Origin: Spongilla lacustris
Lineage: Eukaryota > Porifera > Demospongiae > Spongillida > Spongillidae
DNA length: 64,000 bases
Assembly (NCBI GenBank): GCA_949361645.1
Contig: OX442431.1
Span: 1,257,696 to 1,321,695 of the forward strand
Direction of reading: 5' to 3'
The first letter of the stretch is position 1. The number at the start of each line of letters is the position of its first letter. Both the position numbers and the translations under genes were made by a program. Shown here piece after piece: positions 35,051 to 47,949 of the stretch. The notes under the pieces are model-generated. The model saw only the letters and a program-made list of their open reading frames with translations. It was not told where the DNA came from and ran no database searches.

Positions 35051-37429
35051 TTTATCTTTTTTGGCATTTGCTTTTGCCATAAAGGGCACATCTCATTATT
35101 AGATACCACTGTAGTGTGTGATTATAGCCAAGTCTTATGGTTTATTGCAACTTCTGTTGAGATTAATTGATAAACACATAGGTGATCCTATATGAAACGC
35201 AGCCGGGTCTTTAATCTGTTATGCAAAATGCACTAATTTAACACCCATGAATTGCGAACACCCCGATATATTCCATAATCCTGACAGTACATACATGTAT
35301 AGTGCACCTTTTGAATAGAAAAAATGGGATTATACGTCAGTCAATAAGTTCATAAACATTACAGACCTATACATACCTTCCTCAACCTAAGACAAATATT
35401 CATTGTATTATTTGTGCACAAAATGTTAACTAATTTGACCACCTCACAACATATGGCAATGGTATTAGCTCATACAAGGTGAAGGATCAGCTGACTATAT
35501 ACATTTATAATTATAATAATAATCATTACAATATGTGTACTTGTATATATGTTATGAAGAAGCAAAATTAGCTCAGTAAGCATCAGTTACTTGACCTTGG
35601 AGGATCAAGTGGCTAATTTTAGCTTGGAGATAGACTTCCCCCAAGATCCCAAGGCCACTGCAGTGGGCAACAAGAATCCATGCAAGGCAAAAATGTCCAA
35701 GGCACTTGATGACAACCTGATATTGGGAAGGTACAAGGCCCAACACCATTTCTTGCCCCTGAATGTGTGTGTTGTTTTTCAACTGTAAATTTCTTCACGT
35801 TAAAGGTACATTAAGACTATTGTGCCCAATACAATGTGTTGAACCTCATATTTTTAACATGGAATTATCCAGTTCCAGCTTTTAATAATACACAATAGCC
35901 AAAAACAATTCCTTCCATGTACACCAAGATGGCGGACACAATGAAATATGAATTTCATTAACTTACGTGACGGGGTTACATGAGTAACACCCTCATATAC
36001 ACCCACGCAAATAGTCTGGGTACCTGGCTGCATGACGTTGAGCCTCCACTCTCTTTAGTCTGAAGACCGACGTTGCGCTTAACATCACCTTTAACTTGTC
36101 CTTTAGCCAAGGCCGGTAAGTTAATATATAATATTTAGTGATTGGCTGGTCTTTTGACGTACACCTGCGCGCACCCATCCGGAGCCTATACATGTATATA
36201 CATGTATATATCTGCAGTATATATGAAATCGTTATTCATATGCCCGCTACTGTATACACATGTACATTTCTTGCACGGGGAGGGAAAAGGTGGTCAATGT
36301 GAGTCGTTTGTTGCACATGTAGTCTGATGTATAGGGTCTAGTCTTGCCACGCCCAACCACAGTGTATTTATTAGGGCAGACATGTCATGTATACATGTAC
36401 CCAGTAGTACTATTATGATTTCCAACGTATACTATGGCTGCGTAACCTCAGTATATATAGCGCCTACAATCAGTTGCGGGTTTGATAACATGTATAAATA
36501 GCAACGCGTTGTAATGACCGCCTGCCACGACTGTTCTGGGTTGGACATTGGGTTTGATATTTAGGTATTTACGGTCGTGGGAACGAGAGGCTATGAAATA
36601 AACCTCATTATAGACATGGTTGCAGTCGATGCCTTATTTTATACTTCCCTTACATTACAATCGCAAAACTACTATATCCAAAACAAGACCCAACAGTTTT
36701 CTTTCACCCTATTATTTTATACTCCGTTCAGCTTGCGCAAAATAAATATACGCACTATGTTTACACAAGCCCATTCGACATTCCAATTCAAGAGCGCGCT
36801 GAAGCCGATCGATACTGTTCACAACCGGAACTTTACTCAGAGGTAAGCTATTTTGTTACTTCTTCACAGGACATGGAAGCACCGAATTTTGCTTAAGAGA
36901 ATATGCGGCCCTTTTTTTTCACGTTAGAACTTTATCTTGTTTACACATGAATAATTACAACACAATGACACCAGGGAATGGATTATCACAGGCAAGGATT
37001 GCAAGGATTGCTGTTGTGTTGCATGGCGTGTGTCAATAGGCAGGGTGTGTGGCAATAGGCTAGTTGCTGCTAAAGGGAAGAAGAAGGATGCTTATACCAG
37101 TGCAAGCTAGGATTTCAGTACTACCATCCAAGCAGCCTTTTTGCAATGTAGATGTCTCTGGTGTTTCATCCATCTCACTTCTGCAGTAGCTGCAAACATG
37201 TGTTGGACAAAATCACTTCTGCAATTGAGAACAAGACGCTATTTAGGAGCACCCATGACAGTGCAGGGTATGGGATGAATTCAGAAGCATTGACAATGCA
37301 CATTTAATTTACCTGAACTGACACACAGATGTGTGAGAAAGGGTGGAAATGTCCTCCAGCCTGCTGTAGACCACAGGGCACAACTCCACAACTCCAGGCC
37401 TGTAGGGAGGTCGGGAAATTGGGGTTGTC
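35051..37429. other. Intergenic stretch, nothing recognised
   Basis: Only short frames without family resemblance are seen. The first 250 bases share decayed 3' flank with ARF copy 1 (29675-29900), so the ARF duplication extended past the stop. Confidence 0.5.
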
Positions 37430-38160
37430 CACTTCAGGTTCGACATGAAAAGTGTGTGTGGGGGGAGGGGGGGGGGTTGTCCACTTCAAGCTCCATATGG
37501 AAAGTTGGGGGGGGGGGGGGGGGGGGCGTCCACTTCAGGCTCGATATGAAAAGTTGGGGAAGGGGGGTTGTCCACTTCAAGCTCCATATGAAAAGTGGGG
37601 GGGGGGGGGGGGGGGGGGGGTTGTCCACTTAAGGCTCAATATGAAAAGCGGGGGGTTGTCCACTTCAAGCTCCATATACGAAAAGTGGGAGGAGGTTGTC
37701 CACTTCAGGCTCGATATGTAAAGTGGGGGGAGGGGGGTTTGTCCACTTCAGGCTCAATATGAAAAGTGAGCGGGGTGTCCACTTCAGGCTCGATATGAAA
37801 AGTTGGGGGAGGGGGGTTTGTCCAATTCAGGCTCGATATGAAAAGTGGGGAGGGGGGGGGGGGTTGTCCACTTCAAGCAAGCTAGATATGGAAAGTGTGT
37901 GTGGGGAGAGGGGGGTTGTCCATTTCAAGCTCCATATGAAAAGTGGGGGGGGGGGGGGAGGGGGTTTATCCACTTCAGGCTCGATACGAAAAGTGGGGGG
38001 GGGGGGGGGGGGGCTTGTCCACTTCAGGCTCCATATTATGAAAATTGGGGGGGGGGAGGGGGTGGGTTTGTCCACTTCAGGCTCAATATGAAAAGTGGGG
38101 GGGGGGGGGGGGGGGAAGCCGGGGGTTGTCCACTTCAGGCCCGATATGAAAATGGGGGCA
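37430..38160. repeat. Minisatellite with embedded G runs
   Basis: About 11-12 units of roughly 60 bp alternate TTGTCCACTTCAAGCTCCAT plus ATGAAAAGT with G runs of 5 to more than 20. The CACTTCA(G/A)GCTC core is conserved and run length varies. The plus strand has high potential for G-quadruplex formation. Confidence 0.92.
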
Positions 38161-39660
38161 GACCATAAGCACCATAAGCCATAGGCATAGGGAAAAAGGG
38201 CAGAGGGGGCTTTAGCCCCCCAATTCTGGGCATTATGTACATAAAGTATGCTGAATGTATATTGAACACACACCCCAATCATATTTAAGTTTCTGTAAGC
38301 AGACCCATTCACCCATAAGTGGACTTCTCCCATAAGTGGACCTTGACCGCCCCCCCTGCATATGGGCCTGAACTCACAGCATTAATCAAGATGTAGCACC
38401 ACCTTCCTTCTATCCACCCAACTGTCCAGTGCCTGCACTGTCAGTTGAGCACAGTACTTCCATCCTGGACAAAGTGATGTGTTCAATTGCTGGGTATTAG
38501 CCTGTGAGCCAGCGAATGGAACTGCCATGCAGAACACTGGCCCGTGTCCAGTGTATCATAGATTGGTTGACAGCACTCAGTGTCCATGCTGCCCTTCAGA
38601 TGATATTTTGGTGCTTGCTGCTATTAAACCAGGTATACGTAGTGCATGGTGTTGGCTTTGGCACAATGGGGGAACAAGGTGTGCACGGAATCAATACACG
38701 CCAGGTTCAACACATCGTACGCTACAATTCATAACAATGTAAAAAAATTTGTAGTGTATCATGAAGGAACACTTAGTAAGCATTGCTCCAATATGCTCCC
38801 TCACTAAATTTGTAAGTATTCACTTCGTACCAATGGATGCTCAGTTAAAACACGTTGCAAGTATGGTTATGAGATACAAGAGCTCTTTCATGGTGCTACT
38901 ATCTTTGAAAAGTGGTACAGGCTAATACAGGGAGAATTTCAGCACGTTACTATGGGTTATGCTAGTAAACGGGTCATTAACACCATCGAAAATCAGTACT
39001 TTTCACGCGAGTGTATCGCTACCAAAAAAAAGGGCCGCAAGTTGCCTGTACTATAAACTGATAGCACACCCATTCAGCCTCACCGTTGCGTTCGCCTTTT
39101 GGCTGCTGTTTGTTCCAGTTAGCCAAAAAAAATGCTTTTTTGTACACGAGGTTCATAAATGGTTGATGGCTTCTAAGCGCCATAACTCGACGTGGAAGCA
39201 CGGCAAATGCACGTGATTAACAAACTTTGTCACAAAAAGGTTGTTCTATTACATCATACCCTTGTTACGTTGTAAATATGTGTTGTTTTCTTGTAGTGTC
39301 TCGAATTCCAGAGGGCATATGGTTGCTAGGCGGCGTTGCTAACGAGTCTGCCCATCATTTCAATATTTCACGGCATAGACCTAATGTCCACTTTTCAATG
39401 AATCGTCCACAGCCGTGCTGCCCACACAAAATGCATGCATGTGCATAGCAATGCGACTAAGGCCGGAGCCGAACGTACGTAAAGATCCTTTGCGGACAAC
39501 TTTGTGATAACTCGAGTTGGTATCGCGCGCGCGGGCACGTTATACTGCATGTATAAAGCATTTGTTCTTACGCATCCGCCTCTACGGCGCCGTCTCTCGT
39601 GCCATGACGTAATGTACGTCATTGGCATAATGCATGCATTTTTGCTTTCGTGCGTTTCTA
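38161..39660. other. Intergenic stretch, nothing firmly recognised
   Basis: Short open frames occur, for example at 38479-38742, but none matches a family I know. Confidence 0.45.
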
Positions 39661-39662
39661 TA

Positions 39663-41676
39663 GACCCTATGCACACGCATAAATTAATAAATTAGGGCGT
39701 GACAGTCATGTGACATGACACAATGTAGTGCGACGAGGAATCCGATGTTTACAAGTAGCTAGACACTGCGGGGAAGCAGCGCTGCATCAAAGCAATAAGA
39801 AACTTGACCTGTTGAGTTTGTCGAGCGATCCGCAACATGCTCCGATTGATGCCAGGATCCAGAAACGTGTCTAGCACTTCAGTAGATTTTTTTTCTACAT
39901 GTGCATTTGTTTGGTTCATGCTCCAAGTTCTTACAAAAAAGAGGAGTTGAAAGCCTATCTGGAAGTGCAGAAGTTCGGCCGGACGTACTTTTTAGCGGGC
40001 TACGTAAGTGACATAAAGCTGCAGCAAATCAAACAGCCAAACATATGCCTTGATCTAGCAAAGCCAGCCACCCAAAGATGCCGTATTAGCTAGGCCTAGC
40101 GGCATTGCCATGAATGTACATGTAGTGCTTATTTTATTTTATTTTTTAAACTGATCTATCTCTCAGGTTAAGCACTGTCACAAAACAAGGTACAAACCTT
40201 TTACCTATTCTTCCAAGAAATGGCACTCAAATCAAAAAGTAGCAACACAAATTCATCCGCAGCAGAGGAGGGACATATAACTGAAGTGTGATGCTATTGC
40301 AATATGCCAGAGGAGACTGGCAAAGCTCAGTATGATTGGCTGCAATAATTCTAGCTGTCCAATCAAGTGATTCCATGTGGCATGCATATTTAAATATGGA
40401 AACTTATTGTCCAGACTGACAGCTGCAACTTAAAAAAGACTCAAGCATGTATGCATGTAAATGGTACAACTGATTCACACATCAGTATGATTGTATGAAT
40501 ATCATTTAAATTGTTTTTTAGAAGTGTGATCATAATGTCCTTCAGAATTGTATATAAGAGAGAAATCACATGTTAATTCAACGTGAATTCTTGCATGTGA
40601 TATATATTTCCCTTGACCAGCCTTCTGATATTTTTTTTTTACCTTCAGTATTGATAGCAGGAGCAACAACTTGAGCACAATAAAACCCACTGCATCTTCC
40701 ACTGTGAAGCCACGATCAGCTAATGTGATGTCACCAGGGAACAGATTTTCTAAAATGCCACATTGCTCTGTACTTGCTGAATAAATGCTCTTCCAGGTTT
40801 TGAAAGGAAAGAGAAAGTGCCCTCAAATAGGTCTCTCTATAAATATCTCTGTGCAGTCAAGTACGGAATAAATGCATCTACCATCAAACTTTTAAAATGA
40901 TTGTCGCATACTCTTCTTCACTTTACTATAGGCCGGCCAGTGAATAAGAGGGTTCAGCCACTGAACCATGCATAATGAGGACCAATAGTTAGCTGATCAT
41001 GAAGAGGCATGAACTGAGTGCAAGAGACACATCAAACCTATATGTCATGTTATGCTAAAGTCAGTTTCACAACTTGCAATAGTGACTGGAACAGGGTCAA
41101 CTGAAACACAAGAGCAACTCCCTTATGAATGATATCGCAAGTTTACAATTTCGGGACATCGATGGAATTCAAAATAGTATAACTCTGCAACAGAACATGA
41201 TCCAAAAGTGCTGTAAGATGATGCGCACTTTTGAACCTTTTTAGAATGATGTTCTACTCTTCTTTTTGAATACATGTTTGAATACAAGTGGCAAAAGGGA
41301 GCACAGTTTGCCCTATTCCATCCACAAAAAAATTGAATTATGCCCGTTCGCTTAGTACAGGTAAGGTAAAACCTTTTTTGGCGCACTCTATGGATGGTAC
41401 ATAAGCATGCTATTCTAAAACTTATATTCTTATTCGCTTCTACCGACCACCAGAGGGAAAACAAGGCGTTGCATTGCGTACAGTGGCGATCAAAACACCA
41501 GAGCGACACGTTGCACAGAGAGCTCATATAATTCTTCGTTTTTGAAGGTTTTAAGCATTTTTTGATGATATCCAACTCAACAGTACCCTCCTTTACCTCG
41601 TAAAACTGGCAGTCTTAAAGAAGTCACAAGCAAATCACGTGATGATAATTATTCATTTATGCGTGTGCATAGGGTC
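39663..41676. mobile_element. 2.0-kb TIR element with TA flanks
   Basis: The left end GACCCTATGCACACGCATAA and the right end, which reads inward as the same sequence on the other strand, form a TIR of about 28 bp (AAATTAATAA versus AAATGAATAA at the inner edge). TA flanks both sides. The interior is AT-rich; the longest frame (minus, 41123-41575) has no recognisable transposase motif. TA target and TIR suggest a Tc1/mariner-type or similar non-autonomous element. Confidence 0.65.
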
Positions 41677-41678
41677 TA

Positions 41679-42278
41679 TTGATCAATCAATTGTCTGCGT
41701 AGCATGAGACGTTGCTTGAGACTTAAAAGAAGTGTCAAGCGCTACGTTGGCTCCTTGCGACGCGACGAGGACGCGTGGCATACTTATACTGTGGAAGCTT
41801 CGGCAGCATTGCTAATGATTAATATGCATGCAGACACTGACACTGAAGCATTGCTCATCTCTAAACATAAACTGAAGCGTGCATGGCACCTCATTGACCT
41901 CTATATCTTCTTCAGCTACCAATTCATGGTTTATAAAATGTATATGTGACTGTCATGCAGCACACAAGCATTATACACGATGTTATATAGCTCAGCAAGC
42001 CGCGCCTGCCAGGTGGATCTTAGTTGCAAGCGGGATAGCCCGAGCATTCTCCCTGCTTCAATGGACTATACTGTTAACCTTTTGCTGGTCCGGTGCGATT
42101 AAATTAAGTTTCCTGTGTCTTTTCTTCCCAACCATCATAAGATATGTCCCTACAGCTGTGGGAATGCACCCCCACCGGGCCCGCCCAAGCTCCTTACACT
42201 TTGCCGGGGCCATTTTTGGTCATCTTCACATTTTCTTTTTTTGCTAGCTAGCCGCAACCAGTGTTCAGCCATGCATAC
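41679..42278. other. Spacer between two TIR elements
   Basis: No gene was recognised. Short frames at 41704-42247 lack family resemblance. Confidence 0.4.
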
Positions 42279-42280
42279 TA

Positions 42281-42825
42281 GTCTCGTACCCAGACCCACA
42301 CTCGCGGCTGCGGGTCTGGTAAACAGCCTAACAAAAGTCGTTCTTCTGGGCATCTGCAAAAAAAAAAAGCATACAATCAGAATGCAGAGCACCCTTGACA
42401 TCACAATCAGGGTGCAATATGTTAATAAATTGCATGGTTATCTACACAGTAGAGACGTTACCAAAGGTCCTAAATTAAGGTCCTAAGCGAAATGAACCAA
42501 AGGAGGGAGTAAAAAAGGCTGAGCTACGCCGCCATACATGTACTTTCAACAAACTACAAACTGTTTGTAAGCGCGCGCATGACCCACGTTAGCTCAAGTT
42601 AAACGAAGGTCGTTACGTGCTGCTGCCTGGTTGTTGGCTTCCCTTACTTATTGCCACGTTGTGTTTGACAGTATGGCGGCGAAGCTCCGCCCTTTTTACT
42701 CCCTTGTTGCTATTAACTAACACCATTAATGAGACTTACACCCATTACGTCACTATTGGTGCGAAAGCTAGTGTAGCGGTGATGTAATCCATCCGCAGCT
42801 GCGAGTGTGGGTCTGGGTACGAGAC
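42281..42825. mobile_element. 545-bp MITE with GTCTCGTACCCAGACCCACA termini and TA duplication
   Basis: The element begins GTCTCGTACCCAGACCCACA with CTCGC and ends with the exact inverse, flanked by TA on both sides. A 97-bp relative with the same terminus, also between TA dinucleotides, lies at 57181-57277, and a decayed end is at 34033-34065. This is a Tc1/mariner-like MITE family; no transposase is inside. Confidence 0.85.
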
Positions 42826-43395
42826 TACATACATACATACATACATACATGCATACTATATGCATACATGCATACATGCATACATGCATACATGCATACA
42901 TGCATACATGCATACATGCATACATGCATACATGCATACATGCATACATGCATACATGCATACATGCATACATGCATACATGCATACATGCATACATGCA
43001 TACATGCATACATGCATACATGCATACATGCATACATGCATACATGCATACATGCATACATGCATACATGCATACATGCATACATGCATACATGCATACA
43101 TGCATACATGCATACATGCATACATGCATACATGCATACATGCATACATGCATACATGCATACATGCATACATGCATACATGCATACATGCATACATGCA
43201 TACATGCATACATGCATACAGCATACATCCATACATGCATACATGCATACATGCACATACATGCATACATGCATACATGCATACATGCATACATGCATAC
43301 ATGCATACATGCATACATGCATACATGCATACATGCATACATGCATGCATGCATGCATGCATGCATACATGCATACATGCATACATACATACCGC
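42826..43395. repeat. 8-bp microsatellite (CATACATG)n
   Basis: About 68 units of the octamer CATGCATA/CATACATG form a nearly perfect 550-bp tract with a few imperfections at 43218-43260 and 43340-43365. It begins right at the end of the MITE. The palindromic core ATGCAT in each unit could form cruciforms. Open frames on both strands in all phases are a property of the repeat. Confidence 0.96.
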
Positions 43396-43730
43396 TGCCG
43401 TACTACGTATTACTATAGTAAATTATCCGCGCCACCATCGAAATAAAATAATGCTTACGTGGGTGTATAAACGTATTACAAGACATTTGTAATGATGCGT
43501 TGTTAACATTTAATAAATTTAAATGAGAAAGTAGTACTTTTCGTATCATCGACGCATCAAACTGGAAGTTACTCTCATTTGCAGAGCTTAATGCGTCGGC
43601 TAGCTTAGAAGAGTATTCCAGGCTAGGGCGTCATGCAAATATAAGGTCGCCGGTGTCACAGGCATGCATGCATGTGGGTCCCCCCCTATTTTGGGTCCGG
43701 GGGGACCCATATGCCTAGGCAACTGGGTCC

Positions 43731-43930
43731 NNNNNNNNNNNNNNNNNNNNNNNNNNNNNNNNNNNNNNNNNNNNNNNNNNNNNNNNNNNNNNNNNNNNNN
43801 NNNNNNNNNNNNNNNNNNNNNNNNNNNNNNNNNNNNNNNNNNNNNNNNNNNNNNNNNNNNNNNNNNNNNNNNNNNNNNNNNNNNNNNNNNNNNNNNNNNN
43901 NNNNNNNNNNNNNNNNNNNNNNNNNNNNNN
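43731..43930. other. Assembly gap (200 N)
   Basis: Exactly 200 N, probably a placeholder. It hides the start of the beta-helix gene that begins at its right edge. Confidence 0.97.
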
Positions 43931-44869
43931 TGTTATGAATTCAAAACATACTACCAAAATTCATCCTACTATTTCCAATCCAACACACAGTTCATCTTCT
44001 TACCTGGAGTGCATGTGTTTGATTTAGGAGGCCTTCTGTTAGTACAAGACATAGACAACATATCTTTGGTTGGGTCAGATAACCTCACCATGCACACAGT
44101 GGCTGAGAAGGTTAAGGAGTATGGATTTGACCCCTATGATGAGGATGATGTCATCACCTACTTAGAATCATCAACCAAAATAAAGTGTTCCAATCAATCA
44201 GGATTTGTGTTTTCCAGCATTTCTAATCTGGCTATAGCAAACCTCTCAATGGTCAGCTGTGGACAGTACTTTTCATTGACATCATACACAGCTAGCATTC
44301 ATTTGCAGAATATCTTTAACCTTTCAATGGAAGGTGTATCCATACAGAACAGTAAAGGATATGGAGTGTTGGGGGTTAATGTGTTAGGACAAATTATGAA
44401 CTCATCGTTTATTGGCAACAACCAATATGTAAAAGATATGCTTCTAAAAACGAATGTAGGTGGCTTGCAAACCTGCTTATATAATACAGTCTATGTCAAC
44501 AATGGATCAGTATTATGTAATTCAGTTTTCGGAGGAAATATGTTTTTGCAATATTTGACACCAGATTACATAACAGAGTCACTTAAACTATCAGGCCTTC
44601 TTGTTGCCTTGGGTGTGGATGGAACATTTACATTCAACTCGTCTAGTAGTTGTACTGAGATGCACAATTATACAACAACTGGTCTTGGCATTCATTCGCA
44701 ATTTACAGTTTTGAGTGCTCAAATTGTTGACACTGTGTTTTACAGGAACCAAGCATTTATTGGAGCCAACATTAAGCTTACTATTACTACAAACTGTGAT
44801 ATTCAAATGACAAACATTAAAAGTATTCGAGGCATGGCTATGGCTGGTGGTGCTGGGATGGAAGTTTAA
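43931..44869 (+). CDS. N-terminal half of a secreted beta-helix/7TM protein
   Basis: The frame leaves the gap reading CYEFKTYYQNSSYYFQSNTQ, FIFLPGVHVFDLGGLLLVQD and continues 312 residues with repeated N-x-S/T sites and ladders such as NLSMEGVSIQNSKGYGVLGV. This is the extracellular N-terminal pattern of a large protein family that I recognise from sponges and other early animals, where a Pmp/right-handed beta-helix ectodomain precedes a C-terminal seven-TM segment. It ends at a stop after MAGGAGMEV, far short of the usual length, and the following 350 bases are noncoding. The matching C-terminal half lies 350 bases away on the other strand (45223-47945), which suggests one gene split by an inversion. 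The start is missing in the gap. Confidence 0.65.
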   Translation, partial: CYEFKTYYQNSSYYFQSNTQFIFLPGVHVFDLGGLLLVQDIDNISLVGSDNLTMHTVAEKVKEYGFDPYDEDDVITYLESSTKIKCSNQSGFVFSSISNLAIANLSMVSCGQYFSLTSYTASIHLQNIFNLSMEGVSIQNSKGYGVLGVNVLGQIMNSSFIGNNQYVKDMLLKTNVGGLQTCLYNTVYVNNGSVLCNSVFGGNMFLQYLTPDYITESLKLSGLLVALGVDGTFTFNSSSSCTEMHNYTTTGLGIHSQFTVLSAQIVDTVFYRNQAFIGANIKLTITTNCDIQMTNIKSIRGMAMAGGAGMEV

Positions 44870-45222
44870 CAGATATTAAAATAGTATAATGCAGCTCATG
44901 TGATACGCACATGATGTTATGCCGCACCTTTATCCATTAAGATATGCATATGTCACATCCCCGTGGGATATTGGACCGCACGATTATAACATAGAGTAAG
45001 TGTACAACCTCAGTATATAACCCTTACACTTCGGCTTGGAGCGCCATTTCAAACTTTTATGTCACAGTCACAACAGCTGCTACAAGTGTACGTGTTTCAA
45101 ACAGTTTTGTACTTCTTCTATTTATAGCACATTCTAGTCACGATAAAATGCTATCAATACCGATTACCGGCTGTAATAAAAACATCAGTCTTTTTAGAAA
45201 TAAGCATATGTTACATTCAATT

Positions 45223-47945
45223 CTAACTATCTTCAAGTAGTGGCTCGCGAAACTGCTCAGATGAACCATATGCAATGCTGGTAGAATTTGATATGTCATA
45301 GTTCAATGGTTGAATTTCATTTGTAGGAATTGTTTTGGGCCGCACGGCCCGCACCCATGAGATTCTCTTACACTGATGGTAGGCATGGAATATCACCACT
45401 CCACACACACTTAAAAGATATAATATTGCCCCTATAATTGAATAGGTTGGTCCTGACTTGCTACTTAGTAGTAGTGCTGCTGTAACTGCAAATAGGTTCA
45501 CAAGGAACAGCATCTCCAGCAACATTAGCAACCAGTTTTTATAAACAGAAAGCCCAGACATGATTATTGAATACAGGTGTATGAAAATCAATATCCCCCA
45601 TAACTTGTATGTTGGGTCATTTTCAAGTGCAAACAACACGTACAAAGGCAGGCGACCAAGAAGCAGCATACCACTCCAGAAACGATACTTATCTTTGAAT
45701 GGAGCCTGATAGCAGTCAAGAAATGGTTTTATCCTGTTGACCCAGTGGAGACACCTCCAGTGTGACCTAGCCTGCAAACATGGAGCCAGGAGCAGCAGAA
45801 TGGTGTAAGGGGAAATGAAGAAAATCAAAACTAATAGTCCAAAGAGAAAAAGAACTGTGTGGGCTGGTCCATAATATTCCACATTACCATCATACAACCA
45901 TACAAGCTGATTGGTTGAAGAATTTTCAATTTCAAGGTAAGCAGATGAAAATATAGTGATGGTGGTCCTGAGAACCTTTGAGTATGAGAGCAGAATAAGA
46001 GTAGCCAGTACTGGCACTGCATTGAACCTGCATAATTTGGATATCCTTGAGTAGTACCTTCCTGCTATGATGATCATTAATACCAGGCTAAATAGGTACA
46101 CAGGGAACACAAACTGTAGCCAAGTTTTGTCATAACCACTCATACCATCATAGAAGCAGGTCTCGATGCCAATATCAAGGTTGAACCAGGCAATAGCTGT
46201 TGAGAGGATATGTACCAAAGGACGTCTTTCGCTGGCAGGAAAGAAGATGCTATCATTTATTCTGAATATGTTAGCATAAAAGATCATTCCATTCAGAGTT
46301 CCTGCAGATACCGTGAGGTTGAGGGCAAACAGTACTATCACCAAGGCTAGTCCCATGAGGGCAAATGGAATAATTAGAAAGAGGTGGTAATGGGAACATT
46401 TCATACATTGGGATGTTCCCAATGTCATACTTAAACCTTGTTGACAATGACCACATAGAACATCTGATCGATTGTAATTACACTGACTTTTTAAGTCTGT
46501 TAAATCGATAATATTTTCATTGTTGCAATAATCAAAAGGGCATACATCAGAAACTGCTAGAACACCATACGAGGTATAGCCAACCCACTGATTGCCTGTT
46601 TGCTGTGCTGTTAGGTTACTGATGAAGCACTTAAAATTACGTGTGTTCAATAAAGCATTACAGATACAACTATTTTTCATCTGATTCAATGCAAACCATG
46701 GGGGGCATGGAAGTATTAAAATCTCAATGATGTATTTGTTTGGGACAGTTTGGAGAAGAGCAACATCTGTACTTATCAGCAATGTTTGATTTTCCAATTC
46801 ATATGGGATGGGGTAGGTTGTACAGGACGTAGTAGTACGGAGAGCATTGATAATCTTTACAACTGGGAAGGTGGTGTAGAAAATGACAACTGAGGGTGCT
46901 GTGCTGTTTCGCTGACCAACTGTAATAAAAGGTATGTTGATCACCTGACCAGGGTAAACAGTTCTACTCATGGATGTTGAAGATGTACATCCCCCACATG
47001 GACACACAGATGTGGGATCAGATGAGATGAGAGGAATGCTGTTATTGCTTCCATTCTTGATGATAACATCAAAGATAGCACTGCTGTTGCATGTCACTAA
47101 CAGCGTGTCACAATCCATAACACAGTTATCAATGTTCCCTCCATACAACACACTGCCTGCATCCGCTGCATAGTTACCTTCAAAGTACAGCTGGATGGTG
47201 CTGATATCGTCGATCACCTTGATAAAGCAGGCTGGAGGAGATGGTGGCAGAGGTGCAGTTTGCACATAAATGGCTCCTCCCACCACAAATGCTTCATTGT
47301 TTACAAATGATACATTGCAGGGAGATTCGAACACTAACATTGAATTTGAATCCATATAAATGGCTCCTCCATATGAGGCACTATTATTTACAAACACAAA
47401 TACAATGCTCCACCACTACCATAATCATAACTGTGGCTGTTGCTAAACACCAGAGTTCCACTTAATGTAATATTGCTGGACATACTAGTCAGCCTGGAAT
47501 TCACAAATGTGGAATTGATGATGTAAGCAGCCTCTGTATATAATAAGAAAATGCCACCATCCTCCATACTTGACTGATTTAAACAAATATTTGATAACTG
47601 TGTCACATAAATGGAGTAATTGGTTGCATGGATATCAACCATAAAAAGACTGTTAGAGATAATAAGGTGTGCACTAAAAGCCACTAGTCCGAAGCTGACA
47701 TTTTGGTAAGCAACACTCAAATAATTAAATCCTGACCCACTACTGAAATTGCAATGATCAAATATCACATCCAAAGTCGCATTCTGTTCTAAAGTGCTTG
47801 AATACAAAATATCAATAGATGACCCCATTTGTGTAGTTGGGTTTTCCACATGGTTACAAGCGAACAATGAGTCTGTGAACCTAACTTGTGAGGTTGGGCT
47901 TATGATCAGTGTGATGATGTGGCTGATACATTTTTGTAAGGGGGA
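45223..47945 (-). pseudogene. C-terminal half of a beta-helix/7TM receptor-like protein, one frameshift
   Basis: Reading leftward from about 47945, the frame gives beta-helix repeats (SQVRFTDSLFACNHVENPTT, SGGALYL), breaks near 47390-47397, and resumes in a second frame with FVNNSASYGGAIYMDSNSML and FVNNEAFVVGGAIYVQ. A Cys-rich linker follows (CNYNRSDVLCGHCQQGLSMT, LGTSQCMKCS), then seven or eight TM segments including LNGMIFYANIFRI, WFNLDIGIETCFYDGM, AVPVLATLILLSYSKVLRTT and VWLYDGNVEYYG, ending in EPLLEDS. The linker and TM motifs are the strong signature of the sponge-expanded family. The frameshift is a short indel, either real or a sequencing error. Upstream the frame ends at a TGA near 47950, with no start or signal peptide. 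If it works at all, it is a cell-surface protein of unknown ligand. Confidence 0.75.
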
Positions 47946-47949
47946 TGCA

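Noticed and set aside
42713..43492. Cys/Met/His frames in all phases at the 8-bp microsatellite
   Set aside because: An octamer without stops stays open in every frame on both strands.
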